A stretch of DNA of 64,000 nt from DAISJM01 sp036821485 (GTDB taxonomy: Bacteria > Verrucomicrobiota > Kiritimatiellia > CAIQIC01 > JAGNIJ01), in assembly GCA_036821485.1 (NCBI GenBank), contig DAISJM010000015.1, positions 1-64,000 of the forward strand, written 5' to 3'. Of the stretch, positions 35,233 to 44,264 are shown one piece after another. The position numbers were made by a program, and so were the translations under genes. The stretch's first letter is position 1. The number at the start of each line of letters is the position of its first letter. The notes under the pieces were generated by a model. The model was not told where the DNA came from. It saw only the letters and a list, made by a program, of their open reading frames with translations, and did not search any database.

Positions 35233-36399
35233 ATGGAAGAAATGCCCCTCCCAGAACCTCCGCTGTCCGCGGTTCCCGGCGACCGCGCGCGCGAGTATGA
35301 ATCCGTCAACAACCGCCTCTACCTTGTCCGCGTGCTCATCGCGCTAACCGTGCTGGGGGTCTATCTTTTCAGCGGCGCATCGGCGGAATTGGCCAACGGA
35401 CTGAGGCTGCGTTTCAGTTCGTGGGCGGTGACGAATGCCCTCTATACGCTCATCACCGTGTTCGGTTTTGCCACTATCATGTTCCCGATCACGTTGTACC
35501 GGGACTATGTGATCGAGCATCGCTATGGCCTCTCCCGCCAGTCGCTTGAAAGCTGGTTTGCCGATTTCCTCAAATCGCTCCTGCTGGAGCTTGGCTTGGC
35601 CACGCTGTTCTTCGGCGTGGTCTATGCTTTCTTACGCTATTTTCCCGTGCACTGGTGGCTTTGGGCGTCGTGCTTTTACATCCTCTTCGCCGTTGTTCTG
35701 ACCTCGATCGCGCCCGTGCTCATCATGCCGTTGTTCCACAAGTTCGAGCCGCTGGACGATCCGAACCTGGCCGACGCGGTGAAGGCTTTCGCGGAAAAAG
35801 AAGGCATGCGGGTGGTCGGTGTGTACCGCTGGGGGCTGGAGGAAAAGACAAATACGGCCAACGCTGCGCTGGCCGGGCTTGGCCGGACGCGACGCATCAT
35901 TCTCGGCGACACCATGCTGACGGGATACAGCCGGGAAGAGATCCTTGCCGTCCTTGCGCATGAGATCGGCCACCAACGGCATCGCGACATGTTGCGGCTG
36001 ATGGTGGTGGGCGCTGCGCTGGCTCTCGGAGGATTCTATATCGCGCACGTGACGTTGAACGAATTGGTTGCGCGGCTGGGGTTCCGCGGTCCGGATGACA
36101 TTGCAGCCTTTCCGGTCTTCATTTTCTGCCTCTTCCTGTTTTCGCTGGTCACCATGCCCTTCAGCAATGCCTACTCGCGCCGGCGCGAGTTTGCGGCCGA
36201 TGCGTACGCGGTGCGCACGATGGGCGGAGCGGACAGCCTGGTCGGCGCGCTGGAAAAGCTCGCCTCGCAGAACCTCGCCGATCGGAATCCGCCGCGCTGG
36301 ATTGAGTTTCTGTTGCACAGCCATCCGTCGATCAGCCGCCGTGTAGCTCGCGCGCGCGGTCAGGCGGCCGGTTCGTCGGGGCCATCCGGCGCCGCGTGA
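35233..36399 (+). CDS. M48 (Ste24-like) membrane metalloprotease
   Basis: 388 residues from ATG 35233, with about six membrane segments. The zinc motif HEIGH (243-247) and a downstream glutamate in RREFAADAYA complete the gluzincin active site. IEHRYGLSRQSLESWFADFLK is a Ste24/CAAX protease stretch. It likely degrades or clears proteins at the inner membrane. It follows parB closely and may be cotranscribed. The tail is short and Ala/Gly-rich. Confidence 0.93.
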   Translation: MEEMPLPEPPLSAVPGDRAREYESVNNRLYLVRVLIALTVLGVYLFSGASAELANGLRLRFSSWAVTNALYTLITVFGFATIMFPITLYRDYVIEHRYGLSRQSLESWFADFLKSLLLELGLATLFFGVVYAFLRYFPVHWWLWASCFYILFAVVLTSIAPVLIMPLFHKFEPLDDPNLADAVKAFAEKEGMRVVGVYRWGLEEKTNTANAALAGLGRTRRIILGDTMLTGYSREEILAVLAHEIGHQRHRDMLRLMVVGAALALGGFYIAHVTLNELVARLGFRGPDDIAAFPVFIFCLFLFSLVTMPFSNAYSRRREFAADAYAVRTMGGADSLVGALEKLASQNLADRNPPRWIEFLLHSHPSISRRVARARGQAAGSSGPSGAA

Positions 36400-36513
36400 G
36401 CCTTTTTTTCCTCGCACAATCTCTTGTCAGCGCCCCGTGTTTTCTCATAATACGGGCAACGGTCGATTATGCGCCGCAGGATGGATCTTTTTACCGGCGC
36501 TGGAGAAGTGACT

Positions 36514-37704
36514 GTGTCTGAGTTCCTTGAGTTCGACAATGTCTCCAAGTTCTTCGGCAGCCTTCGCGCCGTGGATGGCTGTTCGCTGGAAATCAAGAAG
36601 GGAGAATTCTTCTCCCTGCTTGGGCCGAGCGGCTGTGGCAAGACCACGCTCCTCCGCATCCTCGCGGGATTCGAGAATCCCGACACGGGCCGTGTGCGGC
36701 TCGACGGGCAGGACATCACCGATCTCCCGCCGAACCATCGCAAGGTCAACACCATCTTCCAGAGCTACGCGCTCTTCCCTCACCTGACGGTTCAGGAGAA
36801 CATTGCCTTCGGTCCACGCATCGCGGGTCACTCCGGCCGGCAACTCCGCGATGAGGTCGGCGCGATGCTGAAGCTGATCCAGCTTGAGGATCAGGCGCAC
36901 AAGAAGCCCGGCCAGCTCAGCGGTGGCCAGAAGCAGCGCGTGGCCATCGCGCGCGCCCTGATCAACAAGCCGCAAGTACTGCTGCTCGACGAGCCGCTGG
37001 CGGCCCTCGATCTCAAGCTGCGCCAGCGCATGCTGATCGAACTCGACCTGATCCATGACGAGGTGGGCATCACGTTCCTCTACGTCACGCACGATCAGGG
37101 CGAGGCCATGAGCCTGAGCGACCGGATTGCGGTGATGAACAAGGGCAAAATCGAGCAAATCGGCACGCCGGCCGAAATCTACGAAGCGCCGCGCAGCAGC
37201 TTCGTTGCCGCGTTCATTGGCGATACCAATTTCTTCGAGGGCAAGGTCGCCGAGGTGATCGACGAGAACTACAGCCGCCTGGAGATCGACGGGTTCCCGG
37301 ATGTGACCGTCTTCAACGACAAGCAGATTCATATGGGCAGCGCGGTTTACCTCAGCGTGCGCCCGGAGAAATTCCGTATCTCCCGCGACAATCCGCTCGA
37401 GGACCGGCTCAACAACATCGTGCGCGCGCGCGTGGAGGATGTGATCTACCTCGGCTCGAGTACGAAGTACTGGGTGCGTTGCCAGGACTATCGCATGGCC
37501 GTTTACCGGCAGCACAGCCGCTACCTGCTCGACGAGAAGCCGATCCGCTGGAACGACGAGGTGTGGGTGTGGTGGCACGCGGACGATGGTTTCATGATGG
37601 AGCGCTACAGCGAGTCGGACGAGAAGCTCATGGATGGGCCGCCCGACTCGATGGGAGACAACGGATTGTTTGACGTCGTGCGCCCGAACCGTGCTGCGAA
37701 ATGA
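36514..37704 (+). CDS. potA: Spermidine/putrescine ABC transporter ATP-binding protein
   Basis: The start is set at GTG 36514, with GGAGAAG upstream; ATG 36481 and 36469 are also in frame. The ATPase domain has Walker A GPSGCGKTT, Q-loop FQSYALFPH, signature LSGGQKQR, Walker B VLLLDEPLAALD and the switch His in VTHDQGEA. A C-terminal TOBE-type regulatory domain follows (VYLSVRPEKFRIS). It powers uptake through PotBC. It overlaps potB by ATGA, starting the four-gene potABCD operon. Confidence 0.95.
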   Translation: MSEFLEFDNVSKFFGSLRAVDGCSLEIKKGEFFSLLGPSGCGKTTLLRILAGFENPDTGRVRLDGQDITDLPPNHRKVNTIFQSYALFPHLTVQENIAFGPRIAGHSGRQLRDEVGAMLKLIQLEDQAHKKPGQLSGGQKQRVAIARALINKPQVLLLDEPLAALDLKLRQRMLIELDLIHDEVGITFLYVTHDQGEAMSLSDRIAVMNKGKIEQIGTPAEIYEAPRSSFVAAFIGDTNFFEGKVAEVIDENYSRLEIDGFPDVTVFNDKQIHMGSAVYLSVRPEKFRISRDNPLEDRLNNIVRARVEDVIYLGSSTKYWVRCQDYRMAVYRQHSRYLLDEKPIRWNDEVWVWWHADDGFMMERYSESDEKLMDGPPDSMGDNGLFDVVRPNRAAK

Positions 37705-38579
37705 GTATTGAGCAAAAAAAACGTCTCCAGGAAACGTTGGTCACGCTCCCGTCCCTCGGCTGGCTCCTGGTTCTCTTTGTCGCTCCCACGCTGATCGTTT
37801 TTGTCATCACCTTCAAGCCGGCCGATCCCTTCGGCGGCATTGGCCCGGGTTGGACGCTGGAAACGTTGAGAAGTCTCGCGAATCCGAACTACCCGGCCAT
37901 TATCTGGCGTACGGTCTGGCTGAGCATGCTCACCACGGTGCTTTGCATCTTGCTCGCCACGCCGATGGGCTACTTCATGGCGCGCGTGGGTTCGAAGTGG
38001 CAAAAGGTGATGCTGTTGCTTGTCATCGTGCCGTTCTGGACCAGTTTCCTTGTCCGCATTTTTGCGTGGAAGGTCCTCCTGCATCCGGAGGGGCCGCTGA
38101 AACAGTTCCTGGTGTATCTTCACCTGGTGAAGCCCGAGACCTCGCTTCTGTATAACGCCAATGCCGTTCTGCTGGTGCTGGTCTACAGCTACCTGCCCTT
38201 CGCCATACTTCCGATCTACGCCGCTGCGGAAAAGTTCGACTTCAACCTGATTGAGGCGGCGCGCGATCTTGGAGCGCATTCTTTGCGTGCGTTCTTCAGC
38301 ATCTTTCTGCCGGGCATCCGCCGGGGGCTGATGACCGCCGTTCTCGTCGTGTTCATCCCGGCGCTGGGATCGTACGTCATCCCCGACATCGTCGGCGGGC
38401 CGGGCAGTGAGATGATCGGGAACAAGATTGCCCAGCGTACTTTTGTGGACCGCAACCTGCCGCATGCCAGCGGCCTTTCCGCCTTCCTGACGCTGGCGGT
38501 GCTGGCCCCGATGGTGGCCGTGTTGACGTTGCAGAAGCGGAAGGGTGAGAAGGGACCGTTGATCGAGGGGGATGCATGA
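37701..38579 (+). CDS. potB: Spermidine/putrescine ABC transporter permease PotB
   Basis: 292 residues with six membrane segments and the EAA loop EAARDLGAHSLRAFFSIFLPGIRRG that docks on PotA. SFLVRIFAWKVLL is typical of PotB/PotH. The start ATG overlaps the potA stop as ATGA and the stop overlaps potC the same way, so the subunits are translationally coupled. Confidence 0.94.
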   Translation: MSIEQKKRLQETLVTLPSLGWLLVLFVAPTLIVFVITFKPADPFGGIGPGWTLETLRSLANPNYPAIIWRTVWLSMLTTVLCILLATPMGYFMARVGSKWQKVMLLLVIVPFWTSFLVRIFAWKVLLHPEGPLKQFLVYLHLVKPETSLLYNANAVLLVLVYSYLPFAILPIYAAAEKFDFNLIEAARDLGAHSLRAFFSIFLPGIRRGLMTAVLVVFIPALGSYVIPDIVGGPGSEMIGNKIAQRTFVDRNLPHASGLSAFLTLAVLAPMVAVLTLQKRKGEKGPLIEGDA

Positions 38580-39346
38580 AGCACAGCCGGCTTCCCCTCA
38601 TCACGACGATTTTTGTGCTGGTGTTCTTTTACCTGCCCATTGTCGTGCTCGTGATCAATTCCTTCAACGCGTCGCGCTTCGGCGGAACGTGGGAAGGTTT
38701 TTCATTCAAATGGTACATCCGGCTGTTCCATCAGCGGGAGATCTGGCACGCGCTGCGCAACACGCTGATCATTGCGGTCGGTGCGACTTCAGTTTCGGCT
38801 GTGATCGGCACCACGGCTGCGTTCGCGCTGCACCGTTACACCTCCCGCCTTCAGCGGATTCACTATACGCTCATCTACACGCCGTTGGTGGTGCCTGAAA
38901 TCCTCATGGGCATGAGCCTGCTGCTTGCCTTTGTGGCGATCGGCGTCAAGCTGGGGCTGTTCACGATCTTCCTGGCCCACGTGACGTTCTGCATCAGCTA
39001 CGTCGCCATGGTGGTGCTCGCGCGCCTGCAGGATTTTGATTTCTCGGTCATTGAAGCCGCGCAGGATCTTGGTGCGAACTGGTGGGAGACGGCGGTGAAG
39101 GTGCTGCTCCCGCTGCTTGCGCCCGGCATCGCGGCCGGCGCGTTGCTCGCATTCACCCTTTCCGTCGACGACTTCGTCATCTCGTTCTTCGTCGCGGGTC
39201 CTGGCTCGACAACGTTGCCGATCCGCATCTACAGTATGATCAAGCATGGATCGCCGCCGCTGATCAACGCTCTGTCTTCCATCCTGCTCGTGGTTACGTT
39301 TGCAGCGGTCTGGCTGAGTCAACGGCTAACGGAGGAGAAGAAATGA
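38576..39346 (+). CDS. potC: Spermidine/putrescine ABC transporter permease PotC
   Basis: 256 residues with six membrane segments. The EAA loop is EAAQDLGANWWETAVKVLLPLLAPG, and FTLSVDDFVISFFVAGPGSTTLP is a typical PotC/PotI stretch. Both ends overlap neighbouring genes by ATGA (potB upstream, potD downstream). Confidence 0.94.
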   Translation: MKHSRLPLITTIFVLVFFYLPIVVLVINSFNASRFGGTWEGFSFKWYIRLFHQREIWHALRNTLIIAVGATSVSAVIGTTAAFALHRYTSRLQRIHYTLIYTPLVVPEILMGMSLLLAFVAIGVKLGLFTIFLAHVTFCISYVAMVVLARLQDFDFSVIEAAQDLGANWWETAVKVLLPLLAPGIAAGALLAFTLSVDDFVISFFVAGPGSTTLPIRIYSMIKHGSPPLINALSSILLVVTFAAVWLSQRLTEEKK

Positions 39347-40380
39347 AGAGAATCCTGATGGTGGTCTTGGTGGTTCTGGTTGCCGCTGTGGCGTTGACGG
39401 CTTGCCAGCGGTCGAAGCCCGTTCTGCATGTCTACACGTGGGCGGACTACGTCAAACCGGAGCTGATCACCCGCTTTGAGCAGGAGAATAACTGCAAGGT
39501 GGTCATCGACACGTTTGAGTCGAACGAGGCGATGTACGCGAAGCTGAAAGCCGGCGCAACGGGTTATGACGTCCTCTTTCCGAGCAGCTACATGGTCCGG
39601 CTCATGTTCGACCAGGGCATGCTCATGGCCCTCAATCACAACCTTCTGCCGAATCTCAAGAACGTCGATCCGGAGTACCTGAAGATCGCGATGGACAAGG
39701 AGATGCATCACAGCGCGCCGTACATGCTCACCACCAGCGGCATCGGCTATCTTGGGAGCAAGGTCGAGAATGTCGAGGCAAGCTGGTCCGTATTCGAGCG
39801 GGTGGACCTCAAGGGCCGCATGACCATGCTGAACGATATGCGTGAAACACTCGGCGCCGCGCTGAAGTCGCTCGGCTTCAGCCTGAACACGCGCGACGAA
39901 CGCGAGCTTGCGGCGGCGCGCGATGTGCTCATCCGGTGGAAGAAGAACCTGGCGAAATTCGAGAACGAGCAGTACAAGACCGGGCTCGCCTCGGGCGAGT
40001 TCCTTCTCGTTCACGGCTACAGCGGCGACATCTTCCAAGCGCAGGAAGAGAATGAGGACATCGTGTTTGTCGTGCCGAAGGAAGGCACCTCGATCTCGTG
40101 CGACGACATGGTGATCCCGAAGGATGCGCCGCAGGTCGAGCTTGCGCACAAGTTCATCAACTTCATCCACGACCCCGAGGTTGCAGCGGAAAATACCGAG
40201 TTCATCCAGTATCTCTGCCCCAACAGCGCCAGCTACCGCTTCCTGAGCGAGGAGATTCTGAACAACCCCGGCATCTTCCTGGCCGACGAGATCCGCTCGA
40301 AGTGCGAAGTGATCGAGGACTTGGGCGCGGACAACGCGAAGTATACGAAGGTGTGGGATGAAGTGAAGGCGGCGGACTAG
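39343..40380 (+). CDS. potD: Polyamine ABC transporter substrate-binding lipoprotein
   Basis: 345 residues from ATG 39343, overlapping the potC stop. A lipoprotein signal ends VALTAC, so the protein is probably anchored rather than free in the periplasm. The binding-protein landmarks are LHVYTWADYVKPELITRFEQE, GYDVLFPSSYMV and LNDMRETLGAALKSLG. It captures spermidine or putrescine. It is followed by the first copy of the paired palindrome. Confidence 0.94.
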   Translation: MKRILMVVLVVLVAAVALTACQRSKPVLHVYTWADYVKPELITRFEQENNCKVVIDTFESNEAMYAKLKAGATGYDVLFPSSYMVRLMFDQGMLMALNHNLLPNLKNVDPEYLKIAMDKEMHHSAPYMLTTSGIGYLGSKVENVEASWSVFERVDLKGRMTMLNDMRETLGAALKSLGFSLNTRDERELAAARDVLIRWKKNLAKFENEQYKTGLASGEFLLVHGYSGDIFQAQEENEDIVFVVPKEGTSISCDDMVIPKDAPQVELAHKFINFIHDPEVAAENTEFIQYLCPNSASYRFLSEEILNNPGIFLADEIRSKCEVIEDLGADNAKYTKVWDEVKAAD

Positions 40381-40398
40381 CCGCCGGAAACCGGGTCA

Positions 40399-40448
40399 TT
40401 TTCCAACCCTTGGAAAAACAGGCCTTGGATTTTCCAAGGATTGGAAAA
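40399..40448. repeat. Paired palindrome element, copy 1
   Basis: Two 19-bp palindromes TTTTCCAANNNTTGGAAAA at 40399-40417 (centre CCC) and 40430-40448 (centre GGA), starts 31 bp apart, 12-bp spacer. The element fills most of the 74-bp gap between potD and the M28 gene and ends 6 bp before the M28 ATG, so it lies in that gene's leader. Confidence 0.95.
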
Positions 40449-40454
40449 ACCGAC

Positions 40455-41432
40455 ATGGTCGACAGCTCCAAAGCCGCATGTCTCGTGGCCGCGTGCCTTC
40501 TGACGCTGGCCGGATGCCGTCCTGCAGCGAAACCCGCCCTGCCCCCCGTGACGGTGGTCGACCCGGCAGCATTCGACGGCGCGCGCGCGCTGGATGAGGC
40601 GAAGCGAATCGTCGGCCTCGGGTCGCGCGACGCCAATACGCCGGGCGCGGCCAACGCCGCGCGTTACCTTCTCGCGCGATTGAAGGCGCAGGGCGTTGCC
40701 GATGCGGAGATCGACGAGTTCAGCGATTACTGTCCGGACGGCGACTGCGTCTTTCGGAACGTCATCGGCCGCATTCCGGGCCAAGGCCAGGGGCTGGTGA
40801 TCGTTGCCTCCCACTACGACACGAAGTCAGGCATTCCGGGTTTTGAGGGCGCGAATGATTCTGCTTCCAGTGCTGCGGTGCTCGTGGAATTGGCGGGCAC
40901 GCTGGCGCGCGGGCCTGTGCTGCGGCCGGAGATATGGCTGGTGTTCTTCGATGGCGAGGAGTGCAAAGTTGGCTACGGGCCGCGCGACGGTTTTCACGGG
41001 AGCCGGCACCTCGCGGATCAGATGATCGTGCGGGATCGCATCAAGGATACGAAGGCGTTTATCCTGCTGGATATGATCGGCGACCGCGATCTGACCGTCA
41101 CGTTCCCGCGCAACACCACACCGCGCATCATTTCGATGTTCTTCACGGCCGCGTCCGAAGAGGGCGTTCGGGGCAAGTTTGCGCTGTCGGCCCTGGACAT
41201 CGGCGATGATCACGATCCGTTTTTCAGGCTGGGCGTGCCGGCGGTGGATGTGATCGATTTCCAATATGGCAGTGCGCCGGGACTGCATGACTACTGGCAC
41301 ACGCCGGAAGATACGATCGACAAGATTTCCGCCGAAAGTCTTCAAACCATCGGCCGCGTCACGCTGCGGGTGTTGAATCGCCTTGCGGCGGAAGATGTGC
41401 CGGCGGCAGGCGGCGTGCTGCAAGCCAGGTAA
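40455..41432 (+). CDS. M28-family metallopeptidase lipoprotein
   Basis: 325 residues from ATG 40455. A lipoprotein signal ends LTLAGC. The two-zinc site of family M28 is visible: His in ASHYD, Asp in GANDSASS, the Glu pair in FDGEECK, Asp in LDMIGD and His in DYWHTPED. Related proteins are aminopeptidases or glutaminyl cyclases; the cyclase-like GRIPG and FDGEE spacing allow either. It acts at the envelope. Its 3' end overlaps the convergent MauE-like gene by 74 bp, and its leader is formed by the paired palindrome. Confidence 0.87.
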   Translation: MVDSSKAACLVAACLLTLAGCRPAAKPALPPVTVVDPAAFDGARALDEAKRIVGLGSRDANTPGAANAARYLLARLKAQGVADAEIDEFSDYCPDGDCVFRNVIGRIPGQGQGLVIVASHYDTKSGIPGFEGANDSASSAAVLVELAGTLARGPVLRPEIWLVFFDGEECKVGYGPRDGFHGSRHLADQMIVRDRIKDTKAFILLDMIGDRDLTVTFPRNTTPRIISMFFTAASEEGVRGKFALSALDIGDDHDPFFRLGVPAVDVIDFQYGSAPGLHDYWHTPEDTIDKISAESLQTIGRVTLRVLNRLAAEDVPAAGGVLQAR

Positions 41433-41808
41433 CGCCGAGCAGGGCCAGGTTTCTCGCCACGTTCCACCAGCCGATCGTTTCTGCGTCGGAGTCGACCGAG
41501 AAACAGCCGCACGCCATGTTGATCCCGCGGAACAGATTGATGGCGATCGCCGTGGTGAAGACGAGGAGCAGCGTGCCGATGATGACAGATGCTCCATCGC
41601 TGAGGCGTGGCACAAGCAGGGCGATGGCGGCGATAAGTTCCAGCCACGGCAACAGGATGGCCATGAGATTGACGAGCGAGTAGGGGAGCATCTGGTAGCG
41701 ATAGACGGCGAGGGCGAACTCGTGGGGGTGCGCGATCTTGGGCAGGCAGGCCGCCAGGAATACCGTCGCGAGAATAATGCGGCAGAGCCATGTGATGCCG
41801 CGCCTCAC
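41359..41808 (-). CDS. MauE/DoxX-like membrane protein
   Basis: 149 residues from GTG 41808, which overlaps the stop of the rhodanese gene as GTGA. It has four hydrophobic segments with LPKIAHPHEFALAVYRYQMLP and the Cys-Gly-Cys-Phe motif in NMACGCFSVDSD. This matches MauE/DoxX-like proteins linked to disulfide or quinone redox reactions at the membrane. It is the last gene of a DUF1573, rhodanese, MauE operon, which suggests envelope thiol or sulfur chemistry. The 3' end overlaps the M28 gene by 74 bp. Confidence 0.8.
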   Translation of the reverse strand: MRRGITWLCRIILATVFLAACLPKIAHPHEFALAVYRYQMLPYSLVNLMAILLPWLELIAAIALLVPRLSDGASVIIGTLLLVFTTAIAINLFRGINMACGCFSVDSDAETIGWWNVARNLALLGVTWLAARRLPPAHLPPQGDSTPAA

Positions 41809-42305
41809 GGTTGGCCCCCTTCCGTTGGCAGACCCTCGGCCCGCCATTGATCAAATCCGCCGGCGTAGAGGACGATGTTGGTGAAGCCCGCCTTCTTCAA
41901 ATACAGCGTCAGCAGGAATGACTCATCGCACTGCTTGCCGGAGCAATAAGTCATGATCGGCTGCGAGGGGGAGAGGAGTACTTGGACGTGGGCCAATTCC
42001 TCCTCCACGTTGTCGTAGGGCAACGAGACCGCGCCCGGAATACGGCCGGCCTTGTAGTCGGCAGCGGGTCGCGCGTCGAGAATGATGCAGGCGTGTTGCG
42101 CGGCCAATTCTTTTGCGCGGGATGTCGTGACGAGGAGGACGCCCTCGCGAAGCGCCTTGGACTCGATGTAATTGCCCCAGTCCTCAGACCAGGGAATGCG
42201 GCGGGGTGAGACGGTGTTGGCGACGAAGCCGCACGCGACGGCCACGGCAAAGATCAAGAGAGCGTGTCCGACCGCCGGGCGTAATGCGCTGGCCTGTCCC
42301 CGCAT
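41805..42305 (-). CDS. Membrane-anchored rhodanese-like protein
   Basis: 166 residues: an N-terminal membrane anchor (LLIFAVAVACGFVAN) and a rhodanese domain with ARPAADYKAGRIPGAVSLPY and the active-site cysteine in TYCSGKQCDES. The loop CSGKQC is longer than the simple CxxxxR loop, and the second Cys may form a redox pair. It sits between DUF1573 and MauE genes, with a GTGA overlap downstream. It may carry sulfane sulfur or act as a thiol exchanger on the outer face of the membrane. Confidence 0.88.
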   Translation of the reverse strand: MRGQASALRPAVGHALLIFAVAVACGFVANTVSPRRIPWSEDWGNYIESKALREGVLLVTTSRAKELAAQHACIILDARPAADYKAGRIPGAVSLPYDNVEEELAHVQVLLSPSQPIMTYCSGKQCDESFLLTLYLKKAGFTNIVLYAGGFDQWRAEGLPTEGGQP

Positions 42306-42320
42306 GGTGATGCGTGTCTC

Positions 42321-43334
42321 CTACGGCGCCGAGGTGATCCTGAACGGGATGAGTATTTCCTTCATCTTTTCCATGTTCGTCAGGATGCGGATCGGTTTGC
42401 CGTCCAGTTCCTTCGACGCGTTGATGTTGGACAGTTCGATGCGCACGCCGCTCGGATCCATCTGGATGACACGGGCGTTGATGTTGGGATCGGGCGCCTC
42501 GACGCTGTTGATCGTGAGGGACTGGCCGCTTTCCGCGCGGATCATGATGTAGCGCATGACGCCCTGATCGGCAGGCGCATTGAGGGGGATTTCCTCGGGG
42601 GCGTACGAGACTTCACCGACGACAAATGCGGAAGCGGAGATGTCGATGGCCGGATACTTCGGGTGATCGGTTTCGAGGTGAACGTTGCCGCGGAGCGTGC
42701 CGCGTTCAAGCGGCGGAGCCGTGGCGATGGATATCTTGAAACTCTTTCCGTCATCCGCGAGATAGTTGGTGACGCCGAATTGCGGAATGCTGGATTCAAG
42801 CTTGGTGATCTTGACCACATTGGTGCCCTGGATGATGACGTCCACGATGCCGGTTACGGTTGAGTCGGAAGTGATGCGCCCGAAGAATACCTGGCTTGGC
42901 GTCACCTGCAATTCGGAGATCGCCGTGCCCTCGAGTAACAAGGTCATGTTGGGCGTTGCCGGGTCATTGGATTCCACGAAGATGGTTTTGTGTTGCGGGC
43001 CCATGCGGCCGCGGAGCGACAGGCGGGCCTTGATTTCGGTCGACTCCCCCGGCGGCACGGATGTCTGGGAGGTGTTGACGACGGTGCAGCCGCAGGAAGG
43101 TTTCACCCGCGCGATTTCCAGGGTCAGATTGCCTTCGTTGCGGACGGTGAAGATGTGCTCCACATCCAGCGAGTTATCCATTTCGCCGAAGTTAAACGTG
43201 GGTTCGTCGCAGACGATTTTTGGGGCGGGCTCGGGAGCGGCGACCGGGGCCGGAGCCTGTTCCGTTTCCTGCGCGAGAACCGGCAGGCTGGATGCGGCAA
43301 GAAGGGCGAGGCAGACAAGGGCAATGCGTTTCAT
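42321..43334 (-). CDS. Secreted DUF1573-domain protein
   Basis: 337 residues from ATG 43334. A signal peptide (LVCLALLAASSLPVLAQ) precedes a Pro/Ala-rich linker and a DUF1573 domain with FNFGEMDNSLDVEHIFTVRNEGN and the KPSCGCT signature. This domain is an Ig-like fold of unknown function common in Bacteroidetes and PVC bacteria. The rest is built of further beta-sandwich repeats ending with SNINASKELDGKPIRI. It heads the operon with rhodanese and MauE, fitting a periplasmic cysteine/disulfide role, though that is inferred. Confidence 0.88.
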   Translation of the reverse strand: MKRIALVCLALLAASSLPVLAQETEQAPAPVAAPEPAPKIVCDEPTFNFGEMDNSLDVEHIFTVRNEGNLTLEIARVKPSCGCTVVNTSQTSVPPGESTEIKARLSLRGRMGPQHKTIFVESNDPATPNMTLLLEGTAISELQVTPSQVFFGRITSDSTVTGIVDVIIQGTNVVKITKLESSIPQFGVTNYLADDGKSFKISIATAPPLERGTLRGNVHLETDHPKYPAIDISASAFVVGEVSYAPEEIPLNAPADQGVMRYIMIRAESGQSLTINSVEAPDPNINARVIQMDPSGVRIELSNINASKELDGKPIRILTNMEKMKEILIPFRITSAP

Positions 43335-43436
43335 ATTTGTCTCCGAAAACAGCGGTGAAATCACGGTAAACCGTAGTCCACCTGCGGCCGAGATTCAACA
43401 AGTTTGAGTGTGCCGGGGCCCCGGGCGTTCAATGAT

Positions 43437-44135
43437 TCAGCGCATGGCGTTGGCCATCAGGGCCTGGTAAACCGTTTGGGCGATGATGGTCGCGCCTTCC
43501 GCGTTGGGGTGGACGCCGTCGGGGAGCAACCCGGGCTTGTCCTTCAGGGCCGCGTGAACGTCGATAAGACCAACGCCGCGCTCGGCGGCCGCGGCGCGGA
43601 TGATGGGGATGACGTCCTTCTCAATGGCGGATTCCTGCGATTTGCGCAAAAGCCCCATCAGCGGCGGCGGGTAACACGCGTAGATGTGGGGGAGGCCGGG
43701 GAGCTTGCTGAAATGGTCCAGCATGTTCTTGAGATCGGGACCGAACTGGGCCTTGCGGAGCCAGTTGTTCATCTTCGTATCGTTCGTGCCGAGCATGAGG
43801 ATGATGATGTTGGGGCGAAATTCACCGACAGCCTTGAACTCGGGAAGATTCCAATAGGGGTAGTCTCCATTGCGCATCAGGGTCGCGCCGCTTACGCCGA
43901 AGTTGACCACCTCGTAGTTGCTGCCCAGCAGGCGACCAAGTACGGCGGGGTAGCAGTTGGCTTCGCGATTCTGTACGCCCTGTCCGAACGTAATGCTGTC
44001 GCCCACGCAGGCGACGCGGATTCGCGCGCGCACGTTGGCCGGCGGTTCGGCACCGACAGGGCTCTGTCCAGAAGCGGCCGTCATAAGCGTGAGCAGCAGC
44101 AATCCGCCATACAGGCTGTTGAATTTGACCCTCAT
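43437..44135 (-). CDS. Secreted SGNH/GDSL hydrolase
   Basis: 232 residues with a signal peptide (GGLLLLTLMTAASG). The four SGNH blocks are clear: CVGDSITFGQG (nucleophile Ser), NFGVSGAT, MLGTNDTK and DGVHPNAEG (Asp/His). Such enzymes are periplasmic or secreted esterases, often carbohydrate de-acetylases. It is divergent from the Ser/Thr kinase gene. The substrate is unknown; the nearby glycan genes make sugar deacetylation possible. Confidence 0.9.
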   Translation of the reverse strand: MRVKFNSLYGGLLLLTLMTAASGQSPVGAEPPANVRARIRVACVGDSITFGQGVQNREANCYPAVLGRLLGSNYEVVNFGVSGATLMRNGDYPYWNLPEFKAVGEFRPNIIILMLGTNDTKMNNWLRKAQFGPDLKNMLDHFSKLPGLPHIYACYPPPLMGLLRKSQESAIEKDVIPIIRAAAAERGVGLIDVHAALKDKPGLLPDGVHPNAEGATIIAQTVYQALMANAMR

Positions 44136-44264
44136 CCCTGCATACCCATACCAGCCGGCAGCGGGCTTTTCAAGGCACGTTCGAGATGGGGGGTATACAG
44201 CCTTTGGCCCTCATGCTATGTATAACGCGGATAAGAGTGGGATCGGGCCCACGCGTTTAGCACC

